Origin: Pseudomonas sp. P5_109
GTDB taxonomy: Bacteria; Pseudomonadota; Gammaproteobacteria; Pseudomonadales; Pseudomonadaceae
DNA length: 64,000 nucleotides
Direction of reading: 5' to 3'
NCBI RefSeq assembly: GCF_034009455.1
Contig: NZ_CP125380.1
Coordinates: 3,795,501-3,859,500, forward strand
The position numbers and the translations under genes are program-made. Below the pieces are notes generated by a model. That model made no database searches. It saw only the letters and a list, made by a program, of their open reading frames with translations, and was not told where the DNA came from. Below are positions 57,210-64,000 of this stretch, in pieces; position 1 is the stretch's first letter; each line of letters begins with the position of its first letter.

Positions 57210-57755
57210 TCAGCCCGGAAGCAGCTGGTCGATATGCCGGTATTCAGCCTGCAACTGCGCCGCCAACACCTGGCTGCGCCCAAGCCGGATCGGCCCGCGT
57301 TCGATGTCGATCAACAACCCCGGACACGCAAGCGTCGGCAGCAACGGCCAGTCCTTCAACCGCCCATCGGTCACCAGCAACAACCGCTGCTGCTCTGCCG
57401 GAAATCGCTTTTGCCGCACCGCAAGCCATTGGCCTGCCTCACCTAGCGCCGCCAACAAAGGCGTGCCGCCCCCGGCGCCAAGACCATCGAGCCACTGGCG
57501 CAATCCCGTGGAAGCCTTCAATCCCTGCACCTGCCACCTGGGTGCAGCACCGCTGGCCGTGAGCAAGGCCAGTCGCGCACGCTGGCGATAGGCATCGTCG
57601 AACAACTGCGCCAGCAAGCCCTTGGCATCGCTCAATGCCTGATGACGGCGGGTTGAAGCGGAGGCGTCAACGATCACCAGCCACAGTTCATGGGGCGAAC
57701 GAGTACGCAGCTCAAACAACAGGTCGTCGCGCTGACGCGGCCGGCCATTGAGCAA
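57210..57755 (-). CDS. VWA-domain protein, ChlD-like partner of the cobalt chelatase
   Basis: A von Willebrand A domain protein. The metal-ion site is LVIVDASAST (D-x-S-x-S), TPLLAAL and LLVTDGRL. The TTG at 57755 is the first standard start and gives 181 aa, but the frame stays open and family-like upstream (GKRHAARSGSINWPGT) to a stop at 57903-57905. No ATG, GTG or TTG lies in that part, so the true start may be non-canonical (for example CTG 57893 or ATT 57872) and overlaps the AAA+ gene end. With the AAA+ protein it resembles the I and D subunits of magnesium chelatase. Confidence 0.8.
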   Translation of the reverse strand: MLNGRPRQRDDLLFELRTRSPHELWLVIVDASASTRRHQALSDAKGLLAQLFDDAYRQRARLALLTASGAAPRWQVQGLKASTGLRQWLDGLGAGGGTPLLAALGEAGQWLAVRQKRFPAEQQRLLLVTDGRLKDWPLLPTLACPGLLIDIERGPIRLGRSQVLAAQLQAEYRHIDQLLPG

Positions 57756-57874
57756 TGTGCCAGGCCAGTTGATCGAGCCGCTGCGCGCCGCATGGCGCTT
57801 GCCCTGTTTGCCGTGGTTCAGGCCCCCGGCACGGGGTCTGGCATTCGCCCCCGCGTCAGAGCGAGGGCGAATGC

Positions 57875-58930
57875 CTAGGGCTTTTTTGGCCAGCTCGGCA
57901 CTTCACGTCGTGCGCCGACCGCCAGCGCCTGGGCAGGCAACTCACCCCACTGACCCTGCCCTTCGCTCGGGTTGGCGTGCTGTGGGGCGGTGGATTGCGG
58001 TGCGTGGGATGGCTGCGGCGCCGGTGCCGGATGCTCGCGACGACGATGGCGCAAGGCGAACTCGGCGACTGCATCGATATCCTCCTCGGCGATGGCGTTC
58101 GCCCCGCGCCAGGCAGCGTGAGCCCGGGCGGCCCGCAGCCAGACCAGATCGGCGCGCAAACCATCGACGCCAGCGGCAAAGCAGCGTTCGGTGATGTGCT
58201 CCAGCGCCTGATCGTCGAGGGGAATGCCTGCCAGTGCGTTGCGCGCATTCTGGCAACGTTCGCGCAGAGACGCCTGCGCAGACTCCCATTCGACGCAGAA
58301 ACCTTGCGGATCGCTGTCGAAATCCAGGCGACGGCGGATGATCTGCCCGCGCTCGGCCGGCGCGGTGTGGCCACCGAGGGCGACGTTCAAGCCGAAACGG
58401 TCGAGCAATTGCGGTCGCAGCTCACCCTCTTCCGGGTTCATGGTGCCAATCAGCACGAACTTCGCCGAGTGCCGATGGGAAATGCCATCGCGCTCCACCA
58501 GATTAGTGCCGCTGGCGGCCACATCGAGTAGCAGGTCAACGAGGTGATCAGGCAACAGATTGACCTCGTCGACGTAGAGCACGCCACCGTCAGCCTTGGC
58601 CAGTACGCCGGGGGAAAACTGTGCGCGACCTTCACCCAGTGCGGCGTCGAGGTCGAGGGTGCCGACCAGGCGCTCTTCGGTAGCGCCCAGCGGCAAGGTG
58701 ACGAACTGACCGCTGGCCAGCAGGTCCGCCAGACCACGGGCCAGGGTCGACTTGGCCATGCCCCGCGGGCCTTCGATCAATACACCGCCGATTTTCGGGT
58801 CGATGGCGGTCAGGTACAGGGCCAGCTTCAGATCGTCGGCGCCGACCACGGCGGAGAGCGGGAAATGCGGGGTGTCGGTCACTATTTTATCTCGGTCATG
58901 GTCGGTGATCTTCACAGGCACCTCAATCAT
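57875..58930 (-). CDS. AAA+ ATPase, ChlI-like subunit of the cobalt chelatase
   Basis: A 351-aa ATPase. Walker A GPRGMAKSTLARGLADLL, GATEERLVGTLDLDAALGEG, Walker B GGVLYVDEVNLLPDHLVDLL, ERDGISHRHSAKFVLIGTMN and NPEEGELRPQLLDRFGLNVA are hallmark Mg-chelatase I-subunit segments. It would drive insertion of cobalt by CobN in place of CobS/CobT. The start MIEVPVK at 58930 is chosen; upstream frame runs into cobN. Its ribosome-binding site is poor because REP-like sequence (GCTCCCACA) lies just before the ATG. A Pro/Ala-rich linker precedes the end. Confidence 0.88.
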   Translation of the reverse strand: MIEVPVKITDHDRDKIVTDTPHFPLSAVVGADDLKLALYLTAIDPKIGGVLIEGPRGMAKSTLARGLADLLASGQFVTLPLGATEERLVGTLDLDAALGEGRAQFSPGVLAKADGGVLYVDEVNLLPDHLVDLLLDVAASGTNLVERDGISHRHSAKFVLIGTMNPEEGELRPQLLDRFGLNVALGGHTAPAERGQIIRRRLDFDSDPQGFCVEWESAQASLRERCQNARNALAGIPLDDQALEHITERCFAAGVDGLRADLVWLRAARAHAAWRGANAIAEEDIDAVAEFALRHRRREHPAPAPQPSHAPQSTAPQHANPSEGQGQWGELPAQALAVGARREVPSWPKKP

Positions 58931-58944
58931 TGTGGGAGCGGTGA

Positions 58945-61900
58945 TTAGCCGTCTTCTTCTATATCCAGCAACAGATTCTCCAGTGCCTCGCGGTACTCGC
59001 CCGGCTCCTTCCACATCCCCCGCTGTTGCGCTTCGAGCATGCGTTCAGTCATGTCGCGCAGGGCATTGGGATTGTGTTCGCGAACAAAATCCCGAGTGTC
59101 CGGGTCGAGCAAATAGGCGTCTGCGAGCAAAGCGTACTGGTGATCATCGATCAATTGCGTGGTGGCGTCGAAAGCAAACAGGTTATCGACCGTCGCGGCC
59201 ATTTCGAACGCACCTTTGTAGCCGTGACGCTTAACGCCTTCGAGCCACTTCGGATTGGCCGCCCGGGAGCGGATCACCCGGTTGAGTTCTTCCTTCAAGG
59301 TGCGAATCTTCGGCAGGTCCGGCTGGCTGTGGTCGCCGTGATAGCTGGCCGCCGCCTCGCCCTTCAGGCTTTCCACTGCCGCGAGCATTCCGCCCTGGAA
59401 CTGGTAGTAATCGTTGGAGTCGAGCAAATCATGCTCGCGGTTATCCTGGTTTTGCAGCACCGCCTGTACCTGGCTCAGTCGCTGGCTGAACTGTTCGCGG
59501 GCGGCGGTGCCTTCGTCGGAACCGCCGTAAGCGTAGCCGCCCCAGTTGAGGTAAACCTCGGCCAGGTCCTCGCGGCTTTGCCACAGGCGACCGTCGATGG
59601 CGCCCTGCACGCCCGCGCCGTAGGCACCGGGCTTGGCCCCGAAAATCCGCCAGCCGGCCTGACGTCGTGCTGCCTCTTCATCGAGCCCCGTCTGCCGCAA
59701 GGCCTCACGCTCGGCACGTACCTTGGCCGCCAGTGGATTGAGGTCGTCCGGCTCATCGAGGTCGGCCACCGCTTGCACCGCTGCGTCGAACAAACGAATC
59801 AGATTGGCAAAGGCATCGCGGAAGAAACCGGACACCCGCAAGGTCACGTCCACCCGCGGACGGTCGAGCAAACTCAGCGGCAGAATCTCGAAATCATCGA
59901 CTCGCTGGCTGCCGGTGGCCCAGACCGGGCGCACGCCCATCAGCGCCATGGCCTGGGCGATGTCATCGCCGCCGGTACGCATGGTCGCGGTGCCCCACAC
60001 CGACAGTCCGAGCTGGCGCAAGTGATCGCCGTGGTCTTGCAGGTGCCGCTCTAGAATCAGGTTGGCCGACTGGAAACCGATGCGCCACGCCGTGGTGGTC
60101 GGCAGGTTACGCACGTCCACCGAGTAAAAGTTGCGCCCGGTGGGCAGTACGTCCAGACGACCACGACTCGGCGCGCCGCTGGGACCGGCCGGGACGAAGC
60201 GCCCGCCGAGGGCATCGAGCAAGCCGCACATTTCCGCCGGACCGCAGGCGTCCAGGCGCGGAGCGACCACCTCGCGCAGGTTGTCGATGATGGCTTGCAC
60301 CTCAATCCACTCCGCCTCCTGTAGGAGCGAGCCGCTGTGGCGAGGGGGCTTGCCCCCGTTGGACTGCGCAGCAGTCCCTTTTTTCGGGGTCGCTTCGCAA
60401 CCCAACGGGGGCAAGCCCCCTCGCCACACAAGCCCGCTCCCACAAGGGCTGTTCAACGCATCCGAAATCAGCTGCGCGGCGAACAATTCCAGGCGCTCGC
60501 GGGTATCACCCGCCGTACGCCAGGTGTCATCGCTGATCAGCAAAAGCGGTTCGGGACGCGGCCCGGTCCAGGGCTCAGCCAGCGCGCAATCCAGTGGGTC
60601 GAAACCCAGCGCGAAGGCCTTGGCCAGCGCCCGCAGCAGGCTCGATTGCGCACCACGGCCATCGCCCCTGGGGATGCGCAGCAGTGCCAGCAAGGTGTCG
60701 ATACGTAAACGCCCGGTGGGCGATTCGCCGAACACATGCAGGCCATCGCGGATCTGCGACTCTTTCAGGTCGCAAAGGTAAGTGTCGAGTCGTGGCAACC
60801 AGATCGCCGCGTCGGCATCGCTGTCGAGCTGTTCTTCCAGTTGCAGTTCACGGTCGATGTGCGTGTCGCGCACCAGTTGCAGGATGTCGCGTTGCAACTC
60901 GCGGGCGCGGCGCGGATCGAGCAGCTGCGCTTCGTAGTATTCGTCGGCCAACAGTTCGAGGTTGCGCAGCGGGCCGTAGGTTTCGGCACGGGTCAGCGGC
61001 GGCATCAGGTGATCGATGATCACGGCCTGGGTGCGTCGCTTGGCTTGGGCGCCCTCGCCCGGATCGTTGACGATGAACGGATAGATGTTTGGCAGGGGCC
61101 CGAGCAATGCATCCGGCCAGCAGTTTTCCGACAGCCCCACGCCTTTGCCCGGCAGCCATTCGAGGTTGCCGTGTTTGCCCACGTGAATCACGCCGTGGGC
61201 GCCGTAGGTGTTACGCAGCCAGAAATAAAACGCCAGATAGCCGTGGGGCGGCACCAGGTCCGGGTCGTGATACACCGCGCTCTGGTCGACCTGATAACCC
61301 CGCGCCGGCTGAATGCCGACGAAGGTCAGGCCAAAACGCAGGCCGGCGATCATCATCCTTGCGCTGCGACACATCGGATCGTTTTCCGGTGCGCCCCAAC
61401 GCTCAAGCACCGCCGCACGATTGGCTTCGGGCAGTGCGTTGAACATCGCCAGATAATCATCCATCGCCAGACTTTGCTGGCACGGACGCAGATCGAGGGT
61501 ATCGAGATCGTTGCTGACGCCGCCCAGCAACTGCTGGATCAGCGCGGTGCCGCTATCCGGCAACTCACCCGGCAACGGATAACCTTCGGCATGCAGCGCC
61601 CGCAGGATATTCAGCGCCGCGGCCGGGGTATCGAGGCCGACACCGTTGCCGATGCGACCGTCGCGGGTCGGGTAATTGGCGAGAATCAAGGCAATGCGTT
61701 TGTCAGCATTAGGCACCCGCGCCAGATCGACCCAGCGCCGCGCCAGTTCGGCAACGAAATCCATGCGCGCAGGTGCGGGCCGGTAGCAAACCACATCCGA
61801 CTGACTGCGCTCACTGCGCCACGCCAGGTCCTTGAAGCTGATCGGGCGGCTGATGATGCGCCCGTCCAGTTCCGGCAAGGCAATGTGCATCGCCAGGTCA

Positions 61901-62829
61901 CGCGGGCCAAGCCCCTGTTCACTGGCGCGCCAACCGGGTTCGTTGTCCTGGGCGCAAATCGCCTGTATCACCGGGATATTGCGGCGAAACGGGCGAAGAT
62001 GCGGTGCTTCAGGGCTCGATTGAGCGAAGCCGGTGGTGTTCAAAATCACTGAAGCTTCGACTTCATCCAGCCAGTCCTCGACCACCGAAAGGCAGCCGGG
62101 CTCTTTCAAGCTGGCCAGCGCAATCGGCAACGGATTCAACCCCGCCGCCTGCAAACGCTGGCAAAAAACATCGATGAACGCGGTGTTCGCCGCCTGCAAA
62201 TGCGAGCGGTAAAACAGCACCGCCGCCACCGGTTGACCCACTTGCCAGTCGGCCTGCCAGTCGCTCAGCGCGGCAGAATGTTTGTGCGGATGGTAAATCG
62301 CCGTGCGTGGCAGGGTTTGCGGTTCGCCCCAGGTGTAATCACGGGCCAGCCAACGGTTGGCCAGACAGCGGAAGAAATCCAGGGCATTGCCCATCCCGCC
62401 CTGGCGCAGAAACTGCCAGAGGCGGTCGCGATCCTCGGCGCCGACGGTGCTCAGGTCACTGAGTTCCGGGTCCGGGCGATCATCACCCGGCACCAGGATC
62501 ACCTGCACGCCGCGTTGCGACAGCTCGACCAGGCGCTCGATGCCGTAACGCCAATAGGCGATGCCGCCGTGCAGCGAAATCAGGATCACCTTCGCATGAC
62601 GCAGCACTTCATCGACGTACAAGTCGACCGAGGCATGGTTTTGCACCTGCATCGGGTTGGCCAGGCGCACGCTCGGGTAATCGTCGGGCAACTGCTGCGC
62701 CGCTTCGGCGAGCAGCGCCAGGCTGGAATCGCCGCTGCACAGGACCACCAGCTCGGCGGGGGTTTGTCCAAGGTCGGCAATGTTGTCATCCGACACGAAA
62801 CCGCCGGGCTGGGTCCTGAGCAGGTGCAT
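58945..62829 (-). CDS. cobN: Cobaltochelatase subunit CobN, with repeat insertion
   Basis: A 1294-aa subunit that inserts cobalt into hydrogenobyrinic acid a,c-diamide on the aerobic B12 route. It begins MHLLRTQPGGFVSDDNIADL and contains GVIHVGKHGNLEWLPGKGVG, IYPFIVNDPGEGAQAKRRTQ, VWGTATMRTGGDDIAQAMAL and SNDYYQFQGGMLAAVESLKG, all CobN-typical. About residues 795-838 are foreign: the DNA at 60318-60447 is a repeat element (type II plus REP half-arms) fused in frame. Without it length would be about 1250. Downstream ChlI- and VWA-like genes supply the motor. CobW lies directly upstream. Confidence 0.93.
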   Translation of the reverse strand: MHLLRTQPGGFVSDDNIADLGQTPAELVVLCSGDSSLALLAEAAQQLPDDYPSVRLANPMQVQNHASVDLYVDEVLRHAKVILISLHGGIAYWRYGIERLVELSQRGVQVILVPGDDRPDPELSDLSTVGAEDRDRLWQFLRQGGMGNALDFFRCLANRWLARDYTWGEPQTLPRTAIYHPHKHSAALSDWQADWQVGQPVAAVLFYRSHLQAANTAFIDVFCQRLQAAGLNPLPIALASLKEPGCLSVVEDWLDEVEASVILNTTGFAQSSPEAPHLRPFRRNIPVIQAICAQDNEPGWRASEQGLGPRDLAMHIALPELDGRIISRPISFKDLAWRSERSQSDVVCYRPAPARMDFVAELARRWVDLARVPNADKRIALILANYPTRDGRIGNGVGLDTPAAALNILRALHAEGYPLPGELPDSGTALIQQLLGGVSNDLDTLDLRPCQQSLAMDDYLAMFNALPEANRAAVLERWGAPENDPMCRSARMMIAGLRFGLTFVGIQPARGYQVDQSAVYHDPDLVPPHGYLAFYFWLRNTYGAHGVIHVGKHGNLEWLPGKGVGLSENCWPDALLGPLPNIYPFIVNDPGEGAQAKRRTQAVIIDHLMPPLTRAETYGPLRNLELLADEYYEAQLLDPRRARELQRDILQLVRDTHIDRELQLEEQLDSDADAAIWLPRLDTYLCDLKESQIRDGLHVFGESPTGRLRIDTLLALLRIPRGDGRGAQSSLLRALAKAFALGFDPLDCALAEPWTGPRPEPLLLISDDTWRTAGDTRERLELFAAQLISDALNSPCGSGLVWRGGLPPLGCEATPKKGTAAQSNGGKPPRHSGSLLQEAEWIEVQAIIDNLREVVAPRLDACGPAEMCGLLDALGGRFVPAGPSGAPSRGRLDVLPTGRNFYSVDVRNLPTTTAWRIGFQSANLILERHLQDHGDHLRQLGLSVWGTATMRTGGDDIAQAMALMGVRPVWATGSQRVDDFEILPLSLLDRPRVDVTLRVSGFFRDAFANLIRLFDAAVQAVADLDEPDDLNPLAAKVRAEREALRQTGLDEEAARRQAGWRIFGAKPGAYGAGVQGAIDGRLWQSREDLAEVYLNWGGYAYGGSDEGTAAREQFSQRLSQVQAVLQNQDNREHDLLDSNDYYQFQGGMLAAVESLKGEAAASYHGDHSQPDLPKIRTLKEELNRVIRSRAANPKWLEGVKRHGYKGAFEMAATVDNLFAFDATTQLIDDHQYALLADAYLLDPDTRDFVREHNPNALRDMTERMLEAQQRGMWKEPGEYREALENLLLDIEEDG
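60318..60447. repeat. Composite repeat inserted in frame in cobN (type-II copy 3 plus REP arms)
   Basis: The inner 60335-60428 part has arms ctgtggcgagggggcttgcc and ggcaagccccctcgccacac plus gactgcgcagcagtcc and gcttcgcaacccaac, matching copies at 34435 and 39665. It is flanked by REP-type fragments tgtaggagcgagccg and aagcccgctcccacaagg. The frame of cobN is kept. Confidence 0.85.
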
Positions 62830-62832
62830 GGC

Positions 62833-63900
62833 TTACACGCTGAGCGCGGCGCGCAGTTGCGCTTCGAGCGCAGCGGCGTCGAGTTCCTGGCCGATCAGCA
62901 CCAGCCGGGTAATGCGCGCTTCTTCGGCGCGCCACTGGCGGTCGAAGTGCTTGTCGAGACGCGTGCCCACGCCCTGGATCAGCAGGCGCATCGGTTTGTT
63001 CGGGATCGCTGCGAAGCCCTTGACGCGCAGGATGCCGTGCTGGACCACCAGTTGGGTCAGCGCGTCCATCAGCAGGCTTTCGTCGGCTTGCGGCAGTTCG
63101 ATGGAGATCGAATCGAAGGCGTCGTGATCGTGGTCGTCATGGTCATCACCGTCGTGGTGGTGATCGTGATGGCTATGACGGCTGTCGATGTGCTCCTCGG
63201 AGCCGGCACCCAGGCCGATCAGCACGTCCAGTGGCAGGCGACCGCTGCTGGCTTCGATGATTTTCACCGCTGGCGGCAATTCTTCGGCAACTTCCAGGCG
63301 CACGCGGGCCAGATCGGCCGGGCTGATCAGGTCGGACTTGTTGAGGATTACCAGGTCAGCGCTGGCCAGTTGGTCGGCGAACAATTCGTGCAGCGGCGAC
63401 TCGTGGTCCAGGTTCGGGTCGAGTTTGCGCTGGGCATCGACCTGGTCCGGGAAGGCTGCGAAGGTGCCGGCGGCCACGGCCGGGCTGTCGACCACGGTGA
63501 TTACCGCGTCGACCGTGCAGGCGCTGCGGATTTCCGGCCACTGGAAGGCTTGCACCAGCGGCTTGGGCAGGGCCAGGCCCGAGGTTTCGATGAGGATATG
63601 GTCGAGATCGCCGCGACGGGCCACCAGTTCGCGCATCACCGGGAAGAACTCTTCCTGAACGGTGCAGCACAGGCAGCCGTTGGCCAGCTCATAGACGCGG
63701 CCGTTGGCTTCTTCTTCGGTGCAACCGATGGAGCATTGCTTGAGGATTTCGCCGTCGATGCCCAGTTCGCCAAATTCGTTGACGATCACCGCGATTCGGC
63801 GACCCTGGGCGTTATCGAGCATGTGCCGCAGCAGCGTGGTTTTACCCGAGCCGAGAAAGCCTGTGACGATGGTGACGGGGAGTTTGGCCAGTGTTTTCAT
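62833..63900 (-). CDS. cobW: CobW-family GTPase / metallochaperone
   Basis: A 355-aa G3E GTPase. [20 protein letters not shown] is the P-loop; NEFGELGIDGEIL and ANGCLCCTVQEEFF, with the C-x-C-C metal motif, follow. LNKSDLISPADLARV is the guanine-specificity segment. A His/Asp-rich stretch (HSHHDHHHDGDDHDDHDHD) near residue 265-285 can bind metal ions. It likely delivers cobalt to the chelatase or guards metal supply. ATG 63900 gives the family N-terminus MKTLAKLPVTI; AGGG lies 7 nt upstream. Its stop is 3 bp before the cobN start. Confidence 0.93.
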   Translation of the reverse strand: MKTLAKLPVTIVTGFLGSGKTTLLRHMLDNAQGRRIAVIVNEFGELGIDGEILKQCSIGCTEEEANGRVYELANGCLCCTVQEEFFPVMRELVARRGDLDHILIETSGLALPKPLVQAFQWPEIRSACTVDAVITVVDSPAVAAGTFAAFPDQVDAQRKLDPNLDHESPLHELFADQLASADLVILNKSDLISPADLARVRLEVAEELPPAVKIIEASSGRLPLDVLIGLGAGSEEHIDSRHSHHDHHHDGDDHDDHDHDAFDSISIELPQADESLLMDALTQLVVQHGILRVKGFAAIPNKPMRLLIQGVGTRLDKHFDRQWRAEEARITRLVLIGQELDAAALEAQLRAALSV

Positions 63901-64000
63901 CGGATGCCCTATGGCTAGGTGGCGGGCATACGGGACGACAACCGGCACCGCGGGCGCGTGTGCCTGAAGAGTTCGCCACCGGATCACCCCGCCCGGTTGA
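63901..64000. other. Region upstream of cobW, cut by window end
   Basis: About 100 bp that should contain leader or promoter of the cob operon. I looked for cobalamin-riboswitch core boxes and did not find a clear one in the visible part; a riboswitch further upstream is possible. Confidence 0.3.

Noticed and set aside
58945..62829. cobN as a pseudogene because of the repeat insertion
   Set aside because: The frame is intact from start to stop on both sides of the insertion, with conserved motifs after it.
63901..64000. Cobalamin riboswitch before cobW
   Set aside because: Expected, but no clear core boxes in the 100 visible bases.

Overview
The window looks like a chromosomal segment of a fluorescent-group Pseudomonas. 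The evidence is high GC coding sequence, the order gacA-uvrC-pgsA-tRNA-Gly-tRNA-Cys-tRNA-Leu, many intergenic REP palindromes with the core gcgagcaagcccgctccca, a 3-hydroxybutyrate locus laid out as in P. aeruginosa PA2003-PA2005, and an aerobic cobaltochelatase locus built on CobN plus ChlI/ChlD-like partners. No phage, insertion sequence, plasmid gene or CRISPR array was seen. Almost everything reads as resident chromosome. The main low-complexity, possibly foreign patch lies at about 13.8-15.4 kb, beside the 3' end of tRNA-Leu.

Layout. 1-4 kb: the 5' end of a YhdH/AcuI-type oxidoreductase, a large secreted Trp/Gly-rich protein with three repeated modules, and a nitronate monooxygenase-like flavoenzyme. 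4-6.7 kb: modABC with a ModE-type operator. 6.7-9.4 kb: topoisomerase IB and four small or secreted unknowns. 9.4-11.1 kb: a divergent TetR / NAD(P)-binding protein pair with three matching candidate operators. 11.2-13.8 kb: a lipoprotein lytic transglycosylase and a lipoprotein phospholipase D. 15-19 kb: three tRNAs, pgsA, uvrC, gacA. 19-22 kb: a GNAT, a nitrilase-family amidase, and a DAHP synthase preceded by two tandem aromatic-rich leader peptides with a strong terminator between them. 22-24.7 kb: a three-module protein of unknown function, a lipase that lacks its nucleophile serine, and a parvulin. 24.9-30.4 kb: a yejABEF-type peptide importer. 30.5-36.6 kb: 3-hydroxybutyrate use (sigma-54 activator, GntP permease, dehydrogenase, acetoacetyl-CoA synthetase) with a -24/-12 promoter. 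36.8-39.6 kb: a hybrid sensor kinase and a second parvulin. 39.8-46.5 kb: KDG kinase, fold-III PLP deaminase, IclR, RidA and an amino-acid-type ABC importer, read here as a D-glucosaminate catabolic cluster with its own -24/-12 promoter.

The most striking region is 46.9-55.3 kb. Five genes with overlapping start and stop codons encode a UDP-GlcNAc 2-epimerase (WecB), a membrane glycosyltransferase with a C-terminal MshEN-type region (NfrB), an outer-membrane TPR/barrel protein (NfrA), a YbcH-like periplasmic protein and a membrane GGDEF diguanylate cyclase. In E. coli the corresponding functions (nfrAB, ybcH, wecB, dgcJ) are scattered and make the c-di-GMP-controlled ManNAc-type glycan used by phage N4. 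Here they appear as one operon.

55.4-57.1 kb holds a MerR regulator divergent from an Old Yellow Enzyme, with a textbook 19-bp-spacer MerR promoter. 57.2-63.9 kb holds the cobalt-chelatase locus (VWA, AAA+, CobN, CobW). cobN carries an in-frame insertion of a repeat element that also occurs intergenically at 34.4 and 39.7 kb.
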